Source: Candidatus Segatella intestinihominis (GTDB lineage: Bacteria; Bacteroidota; Bacteroidia; Bacteroidales; Bacteroidaceae). From it: a stretch of DNA of 51,172 nt. Position numbers and translations under genes: made by a program. This document shows positions 25,072 through 34,866 of the stretch, in pieces. The stretch lies in contig URLG01000009.1 of NCBI GenBank assembly GCA_900548535.1, positions 1-51,172 on the forward strand. The letters are read 5' to 3'. Positions within the stretch are counted from its first letter, which is position 1, and the number at the start of each line of letters is the position of its first letter. Below the pieces are notes generated by a model, which saw only the letters and a list, made by a program, of their open reading frames with translations, was not told the origin of the DNA and ran no database searches.

Positions 25072-26847
25072 TTACCATCCCTTGTTCTGCTGGAGTTGAT
25101 CAAACTTCAAGCACTCAGTGTAAGGGATAGGACCATAGTTCATATAATCCTTATACTCACGTGTATCTACGTCGATAGGAGTATATGTGTTGTTGGCTGC
25201 ATTGATGCTCATACCCTTAGCTGTCTCGTTGAGGTTGAGGTTCCAGCGGCGCAAGTCCCAGAAACGGAAGCCCTCGAAAGAAAGCTCGATACGACGCTCG
25301 TTGCGGATCAACTCACGCATCTTCTCCTTGCTCTGTGCACACGCTTCGAGATAACCATCCTCACCGAGGTCGCCCAAGCCTGCACGCTCACGGATAGCCT
25401 TGATTACATCGTAAGCAGAGTAGCCATGACCGCCATCATTCTTAGGACCATAAGCCTCATTGGCAGCCTCAGCATAGTCAAGGAACATCTCTGTGTAACG
25501 AATGCGAGCATTGTAGTGATACTGAGTGGTTGTAGATGTTGGGCTCAAGTTTACATCAGAGCGGAGCAACTTGCGGAGGTAATAACCTGTACGAGTGGAA
25601 GAACCTGTCAAGTTGTTGAGCGCATCCTGATTAGTTCCATCTACAGCTGTAGTGATTGTAGTTCCATCACCAGGTCCCTGCTTGCTGCCATTGAGCACAA
25701 CATAGAGAGCCAAACGTGGGTCACGACCAGAATATGGATCCTGTGCAGAATAACCAGAATTGGCATCAGTGATAGGATAACCATCAGCCATTGGGAAAGC
25801 ATCTACGAAGTTCTGGGTTGGGTTGATACGACCCTTACCATAGATAGATGGTGGATAGTTGTCAGCCTCCAAGTCCTTGTTGTTGCTCTTCTCTGTACGC
25901 CACATGATCTCCTTAGGGCACTCTGATCCTTTCAAACCATCAATGTCACCCGTGTTGCAATACCAAGTATTACCCGTTGGGTCTAGACCAGCCACACCAT
26001 TGATACGATCAAGTACCTTGGCGAAGTTGTCAGCAGCTGTCTGATAAGTTACACCAGACGCTTCGTAAGCAGGACTAGCAGCGAGCAAAGATGCCTTGGC
26101 ACGATAAGCCTCAACATATTTACCACACATACGTCCCTGGAAGTTATCACCAAATACACGATTGTACTGAGAGACTGTTACGCCCTCAGACTTGTACTTA
26201 GCAGGAATCTGGTCGGCAGAAGAGATTGCACCATACTCTGCAGGCAAGAGTTCCAAAGCCTTTTCGCAATCTTCGTTGATAGCTTGGATGCACTCTGCGA
26301 ATGTGTTACGTGGCTTGTTGAAGTCAGAGTTCTTGTCCTCTGGCTCTGTTATGATTGGCACACCATAGAGCACACCATCATTGCCATAACCACCATGGGC
26401 ACGGAGCAGATAATACATATAGAGCGCTCTCAAGCCGTAAGCCTCACCCTTCTCACGATCGTTATAGAGCTTGGCTGCCACCTCGTCCTCTGCCCACTTT
26501 ACCTTGTCGGCATTGGCAAGGAAGAGATTGAGGTACTGAATGGCTGAACGACATGTGGTCCAAGTATCAGCAGGGTTATTGCTGGATGTCCAAGTACCAG
26601 AGGCCATCTTACGCCAGCTGTTAGTGACATCGTTGCTCACCGCATCATCGGTAGCCACCTCAGAGAATGGGTAGCTGCCGTTAGGAAGACGGGTGTAAGC
26701 ATTACCCAATACACCTTCAGCATAGCTTGGGTTATTGTACATATACTCCATACCCAGATTGTTCTCAATGGCTGGTTCGAAGAGGTCGTCGCAGCTCACG
26801 AGGGTCATCGAGAGGGCAAGAGCAGATAATATAATTGATTTTTTCAT
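25072..26847 (-). CDS. xusD: SusD-family xylo-oligosaccharide-binding lipoprotein XusD
   Basis: 591 aa lipoprotein (MTLVSC, Cys19). The SusD/RagB TPR-like fold is recognisable by ALYMYYLLRAHGGYG (about 137-151) and by the C-terminal block IRNERRIELSFEGFRFWDLRRW. It caps the XusC channel and delivers xylo-oligosaccharides. It lies 13 bases downstream of xusC, the usual SusC-SusD pairing, and ends with the common KGW terminus. Confidence 0.92.
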   Translation of the reverse strand: MKKSIILSALALSMTLVSCDDLFEPAIENNLGMEYMYNNPSYAEGVLGNAYTRLPNGSYPFSEVATDDAVSNDVTNSWRKMASGTWTSSNNPADTWTTCRSAIQYLNLFLANADKVKWAEDEVAAKLYNDREKGEAYGLRALYMYYLLRAHGGYGNDGVLYGVPIITEPEDKNSDFNKPRNTFAECIQAINEDCEKALELLPAEYGAISSADQIPAKYKSEGVTVSQYNRVFGDNFQGRMCGKYVEAYRAKASLLAASPAYEASGVTYQTAADNFAKVLDRINGVAGLDPTGNTWYCNTGDIDGLKGSECPKEIMWRTEKSNNKDLEADNYPPSIYGKGRINPTQNFVDAFPMADGYPITDANSGYSAQDPYSGRDPRLALYVVLNGSKQGPGDGTTITTAVDGTNQDALNNLTGSSTRTGYYLRKLLRSDVNLSPTSTTTQYHYNARIRYTEMFLDYAEAANEAYGPKNDGGHGYSAYDVIKAIRERAGLGDLGEDGYLEACAQSKEKMRELIRNERRIELSFEGFRFWDLRRWNLNLNETAKGMSINAANNTYTPIDVDTREYKDYMNYGPIPYTECLKFDQLQQNKGW

Positions 26848-26860
26848 ACAATGCTTATTT

Positions 26861-29665
26861 TTACATGTTTACTTTAAAACCGATATGATAACCTCTGCAC
26901 TGTGGTGCAGCTCCTACGTTGGTCTCAAGATACTTACGCTCCTTAGAGATGGTCAGGAGGTCGGTGCCGTAGAAGTATACAGACAAACCTTTGACGAAGC
27001 TATTCTCCTTGAAGAGGCTAGCTGGCAAATCGTAAGTGAGCTGTACCTTGCCCAGATAGAATGCATCTGCCTTGTAAGTCCAGAAGTCGGAGTTAACGAA
27101 GTTCAAGTCGCCATCCTCTGTGGTGAGTCGTGGATAAGTGGCTGTAGCGGCTGTCTCCTTGGTCCAGCGTCCACGTACCACTTCTGAGTACTTGCGATCA
27201 CCATAGTTCCAAGTAGCGAGGTTGTTCTTCACACCCATACCACCGAAGTTGTAGTTACCAGCGAGGAAGAGAGTAAAGCCATTCCACTTGGCAGTGAAGT
27301 TGACACCACCTACGAAGTCAGCACCCCAATGTCCGAGAACCACCTGGTCCTTAGAGTCGATGATGCCATCACCATTCATATCCTTATATTTCAAGTCACC
27401 AGGCTTGGTGTTATTGTTGATCACAGCGAGTGTGGTCTTGCCATTCTCATCGAAGTCGCTCTCCTGGAAGAAACCGAGGCACTTGTAACCTCTCAAGGCA
27501 TCGCTGCGCTGACCTTCGCTCTTCAACCAGTCATACTCCACATTCTCAGAAACCTTGGTGTTCTTGCTTGTGATAGAGTAGCCTGTCAAGCCAAGTGCCA
27601 AGTCTACCTCACCTACCTTCTTATGCAAGTTCAATCCGAAGTCGAAACCAGAGTAACGAGTGTTGTTATAGTTCTCGTAAGGAATGAACGATGACTTAGG
27701 ATAGTATGTCTGGAAGTAGTTAGGATACTTGGTATCGGCTGTTGTGATGAAACCATTCATATTGTTGATGAAATAGTTAGCACTCAAGCTTACCAATCCA
27801 TTCAAGAAACTAGCATCGAGACCTACACGGAACTCCTTGCGCTTGATGAAATCCAAGTCATAGTTGGCAGCACGACGAGAGTCGGATGTCTGGAATGAGT
27901 TGTGAGCATCACTCCATCCCCACCATGTACCTGTAGCGGTGAAGATATTGTCGTACATATAGTACTCTGAGATGTCGAGGTCCTCGTTCATGATGCCGTA
28001 AGAAGCACTGAGCTTCAACTCATCTATCCACTTGGCATTCTCCAGGAACTTCTCCTTGCCCAGTCTCCAAGCAGCTGATACTGTAGGAGAGAAAGCGTTG
28101 CGATGACCAGGAGCCAACTTAGCAGAGTGAACCTCGGCTGCGCTGAAGTCGAAGTAGTACTTGTGAGCGTAGTTATAAGCTGCCTGCAAGCCCAGGTTGG
28201 CAGAGCTGGTACGGTGATAGGTACCGGTGATGGTCTGCTGATAGCCATGAGCCAAGAGTGTGGCGCTAACATTGTGCTCTGCAAAAGAGCGAGCCCAGTC
28301 GAACTGACCTGAGAACATAATGGTCTGCTTGTCTGTACTGCCGCTTACATTCTGTGTACCGGTCTTTTTATCAGTACCATACTTCTTCAAGCTAGTAATC
28401 TGATCGAAGCCTGCGTAGTTGTTCCAGCTTGCCTCATATACAGAATAGCTGTTGTTGATAGAAGTATTATAAGTGGTAGCGTAGTCAACAGCAACCATGG
28501 TCTTGAAGCTTAAGCCCTGCAATACCTTGTCAAGGTCTAACTTGATACCAGCGTCAAACTGCAACTGGCGAGAGGTATACTTGTTGTAACCTGCCGCATA
28601 CATCGCTGCGAATGGGTTGGTCTGCTGGTTCTGTGTACCACCGAGCAAATACTTGCCATCAATGATGTAGTTAGAATTCTTCACCAATGTCTCAGAGTTC
28701 TTGTCACCATTCTCTATCATATCGATTGGAATGAATGGTACCAATGGATACTGGCTTGTAGGACGAATGCTAGCTGATGAAGTCCAGTAGTTGGAGAGGT
28801 CGCCACGTGCGTCATAGAATGTAGCGTTGGCATTGACCCAACCAGTAATCCAGTCGTTCAACTTCAAGTCTACGTTACCACGGATGTTCAAGCGGTTGGT
28901 ATGGTTGTCCTTACCCTCACCGAAGTTCATCAAGTCGCCCACATGATACAAACCTACGTTGGCATAGAAGTGAGCGAAAGAGCCACCACCCTGGAACTCT
29001 GCTATACCCTCATAGCGCTCATAATGATTCTTTACATATTTAGAATCATAGAAGTTGAGGTTTGGATAGCGATATGGATTCTTGCCAGAAGCATAGTTGG
29101 CGATAAGGTCCTGAGAATAAACAGGAGTCTTGCCATCATTCTTCAAAGCCTCATTGTAGAGAGTCATATACTCCGCAGATCCCAGCCAGTTAGGATACTC
29201 CTTAGGAGTGTAGAGAGAAGCATTGCCACGAACGCTTACCTGCAAGCCATCTGTACGACCACGCTTAGTGGTGATGAGGATCACACCATTGGATGCACGG
29301 CTACCATAGAGTACTACGGCAGAGGCAGCTTTGAGGTAAGTAACCTGCTCTATTTCTGATGGCAACACATTGTTGATGTCACGTGGCACACCGTCTACGA
29401 GCACCAAGGCGCTACCATTAGCCCACATATCTGTAGGCACGATGGCACTATGGTCAGATACAGCGTTTGTAGTGTAGTCCTTCTTGGCAAGTTCTACCAT
29501 ATTTACAGAAGCGACGCCACCCAACAAGTCTTGCTTGTCTACAGCCTTGAAGGCAACATTGACCTTATTGGCTACAGAATCGGGATAATCGTTCTGTGCA
29601 TTCGCTGTGCTTGCCATAGCGGCAAGCATCATGCTGAATGTTATTATCTTATTTGTCTGTTTCAT
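26861..29665 (-). CDS. xusC: SusC-family TonB-dependent transporter XusC, short N-terminus
   Basis: 934 aa with signal peptide MKQTNKIITFSMMLAAMASTANA. The plug domain begins almost at once: VDKQDLLGGVASVNMVEL, then LVLVDGVPRDINNV and the SusC signature ASNGVILITTKRG at about residues 123-135, followed by a 22-strand barrel ending YHIGFKVNM. Compared with xusA it lacks the CarboxypepD_reg-like N-terminal domain (about 80 residues) and part of the plug. It pairs with XusD downstream and follows xusB by 17 bases. Confidence 0.9.
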   Translation of the reverse strand: MKQTNKIITFSMMLAAMASTANAQNDYPDSVANKVNVAFKAVDKQDLLGGVASVNMVELAKKDYTTNAVSDHSAIVPTDMWANGSALVLVDGVPRDINNVLPSEIEQVTYLKAASAVVLYGSRASNGVILITTKRGRTDGLQVSVRGNASLYTPKEYPNWLGSAEYMTLYNEALKNDGKTPVYSQDLIANYASGKNPYRYPNLNFYDSKYVKNHYERYEGIAEFQGGGSFAHFYANVGLYHVGDLMNFGEGKDNHTNRLNIRGNVDLKLNDWITGWVNANATFYDARGDLSNYWTSSASIRPTSQYPLVPFIPIDMIENGDKNSETLVKNSNYIIDGKYLLGGTQNQQTNPFAAMYAAGYNKYTSRQLQFDAGIKLDLDKVLQGLSFKTMVAVDYATTYNTSINNSYSVYEASWNNYAGFDQITSLKKYGTDKKTGTQNVSGSTDKQTIMFSGQFDWARSFAEHNVSATLLAHGYQQTITGTYHRTSSANLGLQAAYNYAHKYYFDFSAAEVHSAKLAPGHRNAFSPTVSAAWRLGKEKFLENAKWIDELKLSASYGIMNEDLDISEYYMYDNIFTATGTWWGWSDAHNSFQTSDSRRAANYDLDFIKRKEFRVGLDASFLNGLVSLSANYFINNMNGFITTADTKYPNYFQTYYPKSSFIPYENYNNTRYSGFDFGLNLHKKVGEVDLALGLTGYSITSKNTKVSENVEYDWLKSEGQRSDALRGYKCLGFFQESDFDENGKTTLAVINNNTKPGDLKYKDMNGDGIIDSKDQVVLGHWGADFVGGVNFTAKWNGFTLFLAGNYNFGGMGVKNNLATWNYGDRKYSEVVRGRWTKETAATATYPRLTTEDGDLNFVNSDFWTYKADAFYLGKVQLTYDLPASLFKENSFVKGLSVYFYGTDLLTISKERKYLETNVGAAPQCRGYHIGFKVNM

Positions 29666-29682
29666 ACTTTAATCACGTTTTA

Positions 29683-31584
29683 TTACCATCCTGGATTCTG
29701 TTTAAACTCTGGATATATCTGGCAGTCCTTCTTCTTCAGAGGCAACCAGTAGTGCTTCTCAGAGAAGTCACGCTTCAAGATTTGCTTCTCACTCCATCCA
29801 CTAACCTGCCCTTCCTTGCTGTCCTCTGTATTGATATCGCCCACACGGAGGAATTCCTGAGAGGTCTTGATGTTGTAAGGATACTTGTCGAGGAGCAACC
29901 AGCGGCGAAGGTCGTTAAAGCGCTGTCCCTCGAAAGCAAGCTCTACAGCACGCTCACGGCGAAGCTCGCTCATAAACTTCTCCTTATCGCCAGTAAACTT
30001 GGCGTTGACAGCAGCTACACCAGAACGTTCACGAATCTTGTTAACAGCATCGATAGCTGAAAGCGAACAAGTTGAAGCCTTAGCAGAAGGAGAACCATAG
30101 CCCTCGGTTACAGCCTCGGCATAGAGGAGATAAACCTCGGCAAGGCGCATCCAAGGCAAGTGGAGATTGAAGTGATGAGACCATCCGTAGCCATCATCAT
30201 ACTTGTTACAAGTCTTATCGATAAACTTATAGAGGAAATAACCAGTGCGGCTGCCTTCCTTCTCATCACGGAACTTACCATTGGTCTGCAAGTCGGCATA
30301 TTGTCTCCAAGCATCATCCCCATCCAAAGCCTTAGCTACAACACGCTCGCCATCATAGATGATGTCTTTATAGAAACGTGGGTCACGATTCTTCCAAGGA
30401 TGGGTTTTGTCGAATCCTGAGTCTGGATCGTCAAGAGGAAGACCATTTGCCATACCATAATAATTTACGTAATTGGCAGTTGGCAAGCTGGTAACACCAC
30501 CGTCATTCAAGCACTTAGAACCATACTGCTTGCTCTGTCCCCAGTTACTATCATCCCATCCATAGTCAGGTCCGAGGAGCAAAGCCTCTGTAACGGAACC
30601 ATCCTTAGAACTTCCAGGAATGTGACCACCCTGGTCGATGGTATAGAAGTTGTAGGAAACTTCTTCCCAAGGGAGCAAACCATACTGTGTGTTTCCACTC
30701 TCCACCAATGTGATGAGCTCACCGAGCTCATCAGCAGCTTTCTTGCAATATTCTGCATTGTAATCAGCCACACCCTGAGACTCCTTATTCATTAAAGGAC
30801 TACCTGCAAAGAGGTCGTTCTTACCGAGGAATGCAAGAGCAGCAGCCTTGGTAATACGAATTTGGTTCTTGCCGTATGTATTGACACCAACAGATGTCTT
30901 ATCCCAGTTCATCGGGAGCAATTCAGCAGCCTCTTTCATATCCTTGGCAGCCAAATCAGCGGTCTCCTGATAATTCAAACGAGGTGCATTGAACTCCTGA
31001 GTAGCAGAAAGAGGCTCTGTGAAGTAAGGAAGTCCTCCAAAATACTGCATCAACTCAAAGTAGAACCAACCACGGAAGAACAGCAACTGACCTTTAATCA
31101 AGTTTTTCTCTTCCTGGGTGGCATCTGTCATGAGATCGAGGTTCTGTAAACCGATGTTTGCCTTACGGATGGCATACCACGCTCCCTTCCAGAGAGACAT
31201 CTTGGTGAAACGCTTGTCGTCATTTGGAACGAAGTTTCCAAGCTCTCCTCCATCCATCCAACCGGATTTCCAACCATCATATTCACCCTGCCAGCCCCAG
31301 AAATCGCCCTGGTCTACCTTGTATACCATGTGGTAGTCAATGCCGACATTCATGATTTCGTCTTCACCCCAGTTCCAAGAGTTAGTCCAATATCCCTTAG
31401 AGAAATAAGGAATGCAGTTGTAGAGTTCCTCTGTGAAACCTTGGAAGTTCTGAAAATCCTTATAGGCATCTGTCGCAGAGATATCTGAATCTGGCGACTT
31501 GTCCAAGTAATCAGTACAAGATGTGAGAGATGCTGCAGAAAGCGCCACCGCACAAATTGCTGTATATAATTTAGATATTTTCAT
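29683..31584 (-). CDS. xusB: SusD-family lipoprotein XusB
   Basis: 633 aa lipoprotein (SLTSC, Cys23). SusD/RagB features: LFFRGWFYFELMQYFGGLPY (about residues 168-187), SGVAAVNA, and the C-terminal LRRERAVELAFEGQRFNDLRRW. It ends NPGW like most family members. It forms the first SusCD pair with XusA, with a 14-base gap. Confidence 0.92.
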   Translation of the reverse strand: MKISKLYTAICAVALSAASLTSCTDYLDKSPDSDISATDAYKDFQNFQGFTEELYNCIPYFSKGYWTNSWNWGEDEIMNVGIDYHMVYKVDQGDFWGWQGEYDGWKSGWMDGGELGNFVPNDDKRFTKMSLWKGAWYAIRKANIGLQNLDLMTDATQEEKNLIKGQLLFFRGWFYFELMQYFGGLPYFTEPLSATQEFNAPRLNYQETADLAAKDMKEAAELLPMNWDKTSVGVNTYGKNQIRITKAAALAFLGKNDLFAGSPLMNKESQGVADYNAEYCKKAADELGELITLVESGNTQYGLLPWEEVSYNFYTIDQGGHIPGSSKDGSVTEALLLGPDYGWDDSNWGQSKQYGSKCLNDGGVTSLPTANYVNYYGMANGLPLDDPDSGFDKTHPWKNRDPRFYKDIIYDGERVVAKALDGDDAWRQYADLQTNGKFRDEKEGSRTGYFLYKFIDKTCNKYDDGYGWSHHFNLHLPWMRLAEVYLLYAEAVTEGYGSPSAKASTCSLSAIDAVNKIRERSGVAAVNAKFTGDKEKFMSELRRERAVELAFEGQRFNDLRRWLLLDKYPYNIKTSQEFLRVGDINTEDSKEGQVSGWSEKQILKRDFSEKHYWLPLKKKDCQIYPEFKQNPGW

Positions 31585-31598
31585 TTTATTCTTCTTTA

Positions 31599-34500
31599 TT
31601 ATAAGGTAAATTTAACACCGAAGTTGTAACGCTTCACTGTAGGATAAGCTCCCTGGCTAGCGAGACCTGTACCTGCGAAGTTTGACTCACGGTCATCAGG
31701 CATTCTAGACCAACACCAGAGGTTGTTACCATTGATAAATACCTTGAGGGTATTCAGACCAAGTGACTTAATCCAACCACCTGTCCATGTGTAAGCAATC
31801 TCCGCATTCTTGAGTCGGATGAACGAGCCATCATAGTGATAGCGTGTTCCCTCTGTATAAGAAGGTGTAGAATAGAAGCGAGGCATTGGTGCATCTGCAC
31901 CCTCATTGTCCTTGCTCCAATAACTACCCTCATCGAATACAGTGTCAAGTTTACCATGGAAAGTACTGAACGCTACGTAGCGGTCTACATCAGTTACACC
32001 ATAGAACTGTACATAGAAAGAGAAGCCCTTATAGTCGGCACCGATAGATGCACTATAAGTATTGGCTGGAGTACCTGTATGTCCGTATGGCACATTATCA
32101 TTGGTATCGATGACACCATCACCATTGTAGTCGATGATGAAGTAATCACCAGGCAACTTCTGATTATTATTCGTATTAAACTTAGTCATGGCGTACACAT
32201 CATCCCAAGTGTTGGCATAACCAGCATCGAGATAAGAGTGATCCTGACCGATGGCGAAACCGGTAGTCTTCTGATAAGCAGGAGTCAATTTAGGATCATC
32301 ATAGAGCTTCACCTCGTTTACCGCATGTGTCATATTGAAGTTACCCCAAAGACGGAGACCATTGGCTAGAATCTTGTTTACCTTCAATTCTAACTCATAA
32401 CCATTGGTCTTTACCTTACCATAGTTCAAGGTTGGAGCCGAAACACCATAATAAGAAGGGATGGCACGAGAGCCACCGGCAATCAAGATGTCGGAACGAT
32501 CCTCATGGAAGAACTCCAAGCTACCAGTAAAGAGACCGCCCAGGAAACCATAGTCGACACCGAAGTTGCGCTTTACAGCCTTCTCCCAGTGAATGTCTGG
32601 GTTACCAACACGAGTCTGACGATACCATGTATATGGACTCTTCTCATAATCGAGACCCTGATAAGTGTTTCCACCGTATGCCCATTGGTCGGTGTAGAGC
32701 CAACGGTCATTGATGTTATCATCACCCACCTCACCATAAGAGAAGCGAAGCTTCAAGAGGTCGACGATATGCTTGTCACGAAGTTGCTTCATGAAATTCT
32801 CCTCAGTAACAGTCCAACCGATAGCGCCTGAATTGAAGAAAGCAAAACGATTTTCCTTGCTAAACTTCTCAGAACCATTGTAAGCACCATTATACTCGAA
32901 GAAGTACTTGCCTGCATAGTTATAGGTAGCACGGAAAGCCCAGTCCTCACGATAGTTGGTAAACTGACTACCTATGGCACGCTCAGTACGGTTGAATACG
33001 CCCATGGCAGAAACATCGTGCTTGCCAAACTTATTCCCCCAGAAAAGCTGACCCTGATAGAAAAGATTACGCTGGGTAAAGTTATTGTTTACTTTACCAC
33101 CTTGAGTACTCCACTTGATGCCTTCCTGAAAATCGAAGTTGGTATGGGTATCATCTGGCTTCAGATAAGTGGTTTTACCTGTATCTGGATCAATCCACTT
33201 AAACTGAGCATCATGATAACGGTCATCGATACCACGCTCAGCCTCTACAAATACATTATCCCAAGATACAGTAGCACTTGCCTTCAAGCCTTTAAGGAGG
33301 AAGCCCAAGTCTTGCTCCAAGGTAAAGTCGGTATTGATACGAGTGGTAGTAGTTGTCTCACGACCTGCCAAAGCCAAGTTGGTAACTGAGTTTGGCGCAC
33401 CCTGTGTATCGGCTGGATAGTAACCCCAAGTGCCATCAGAGTAGCGAGGATAGAATACATCGTGAGGAGCACTATAGGCAGCCTGCCACAACTGGGTAGC
33501 CGCCCAAGATGTATCAGAAATGCCCCAAGGTGACAGCTTGGCTCCGTAAGAACCGAAGAGGTTTACCTTGAGCTTGGTGGTATTGGTAAGCTTGAAGTCC
33601 AAGTTACTACGTGTGTTTACACGGTTGTAACCATAACCTCCGCTATATCCACGGTTATTGTCCCAATTCTTGAACATATCACCCTCGTGGAGGAAGTCGA
33701 TGGCAGCAAAGTAAGTTACATACTTGGTACCACCAGAGATATTCAAGTTAGGGTTATAAGCGAAACCTGTAGTGCGGAAGAGCTCGTCTGCCCAGTCTAC
33801 ATCCGGATAGCGCTCACGCTCTTCCAAATTAGCAGGATGACGATATTTCTCGATGACAGCAGCAGGAGTCATCTTGTTCCAAGACTGAGGAGTCAAACCG
33901 AGCTCATGCTCCAAAGCCTGGTTGCGGATGTACAATGCATCAGCACTGCCCAGCGAGCCAGGGAGCTTAGATACAGACTTGAGGGTCATGTTGACACCAG
34001 CCTCAATCTTAGCCTTGCCTTCAGTACCACGCTTGGTGGTAATCAAGATAACACCATTGGCACCCTTCACACCATAAACGGCTGTAGCGGAAGCATCCTT
34101 CAATACAGAGATGCTCTGCACAGAGCTGATATCGATGCTGCTCATAGGGCGCTCCACACCATCTACGAGTACGAGAGGGTCGCTAGAGTTCCAAGAGCTG
34201 ATACCACGAATCACGATCTTAGGGTCTTCATCACCTGGCATACCAGTAGAAGACATGGTGATGACACCAGGCAGATTACCAGTAAGGGCTGCACCGATGC
34301 TGCTCACACCACCCGCACGCTCCAACTGCTTGCCAGTGGTCTGGGTAATAGATCCCACGACAGAAGCCTTCTTCTGCTGACCGTAACCAACGACTACGAC
34401 TTCGCCGATGGAGTTGTCGTCAGAAAGAGAAATCTTAAACTCTCTCTTCTTTCCCACCTTGATTTCCTTGGTATTCATACCCACGTAGGTAATAACCAAG

Positions 34501-34733
34501 GTAGAACTCTCGGAAGGAACGGAAATGGTGAAGTTACCATCCATATCGGTGACAGCACCTAAGGAAGGATTGCCCTTCACCTTCACTGTGGCTCCGATGA
34601 GACTCTCACCTGAACCATCCACGATGTTACCCTTCACTGTGATTTTCTGCTGCGCCGCTGCACCTAGGCAGAAGCAAGAGAGCATCAGAGCTGAGGCAAC
34701 TGTTCGTTTCATTGTTAACACTTGTTCAACCAT
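31599..34733 (-). CDS. xusA: SusC-family TonB-dependent transporter XusA
   Basis: 1044 aa from 34733; the ATG at 34712 (MKRTVASAL...) makes a tidier signal peptide and may be the true start. It has the full SusC layout: signal peptide ending GAAAQQ, CarboxypepD_reg-like domain (about 28-110, VKGNIVDGSGESLIGATVKV), plug with LVLVDGVERPM and KGANGVILITTKRG, and a barrel ending KRYNFGVKFTL. It imports xylo-oligosaccharides with XusB across the outer membrane. It has its own operator-bearing promoter in the 119-base gap after the GH5 gene, besides readthrough from the GH5 promoter. Confidence 0.94.
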   Translation of the reverse strand: MVEQVLTMKRTVASALMLSCFCLGAAAQQKITVKGNIVDGSGESLIGATVKVKGNPSLGAVTDMDGNFTISVPSESSTLVITYVGMNTKEIKVGKKREFKISLSDDNSIGEVVVVGYGQQKKASVVGSITQTTGKQLERAGGVSSIGAALTGNLPGVITMSSTGMPGDEDPKIVIRGISSWNSSDPLVLVDGVERPMSSIDISSVQSISVLKDASATAVYGVKGANGVILITTKRGTEGKAKIEAGVNMTLKSVSKLPGSLGSADALYIRNQALEHELGLTPQSWNKMTPAAVIEKYRHPANLEERERYPDVDWADELFRTTGFAYNPNLNISGGTKYVTYFAAIDFLHEGDMFKNWDNNRGYSGGYGYNRVNTRSNLDFKLTNTTKLKVNLFGSYGAKLSPWGISDTSWAATQLWQAAYSAPHDVFYPRYSDGTWGYYPADTQGAPNSVTNLALAGRETTTTTRINTDFTLEQDLGFLLKGLKASATVSWDNVFVEAERGIDDRYHDAQFKWIDPDTGKTTYLKPDDTHTNFDFQEGIKWSTQGGKVNNNFTQRNLFYQGQLFWGNKFGKHDVSAMGVFNRTERAIGSQFTNYREDWAFRATYNYAGKYFFEYNGAYNGSEKFSKENRFAFFNSGAIGWTVTEENFMKQLRDKHIVDLLKLRFSYGEVGDDNINDRWLYTDQWAYGGNTYQGLDYEKSPYTWYRQTRVGNPDIHWEKAVKRNFGVDYGFLGGLFTGSLEFFHEDRSDILIAGGSRAIPSYYGVSAPTLNYGKVKTNGYELELKVNKILANGLRLWGNFNMTHAVNEVKLYDDPKLTPAYQKTTGFAIGQDHSYLDAGYANTWDDVYAMTKFNTNNNQKLPGDYFIIDYNGDGVIDTNDNVPYGHTGTPANTYSASIGADYKGFSFYVQFYGVTDVDRYVAFSTFHGKLDTVFDEGSYWSKDNEGADAPMPRFYSTPSYTEGTRYHYDGSFIRLKNAEIAYTWTGGWIKSLGLNTLKVFINGNNLWCWSRMPDDRESNFAGTGLASQGAYPTVKRYNFGVKFTL

Positions 34734-34801
34734 GTTCTTTCATTTTTGATTTATGTTTGATTTTTAGGAATTCAACATTCTTTATAATTTATTCACGGCT
34801 G

Positions 34802-34866
34802 CAAAGGTACAAATTTGAATCGAAATGAACTTTGCGTGATGTTACAAATACTTTACTCTGTGTAAC
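34802..34866 (-). promoter_or_regulatory. xusA: Xylan-regulon promoter and operator of xusA
   Basis: -7 box TACCTTTG at 34802-34809, 20 bases, then units GTAACATCACGCAAAG (promoter-proximal end at 34830) and GTTACACAGAGTAAAG, 21 bases apart. The distal unit overlaps the last codons of the GH5 gene. The leader to 34733 is about 62 bases. Confidence 0.78.
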
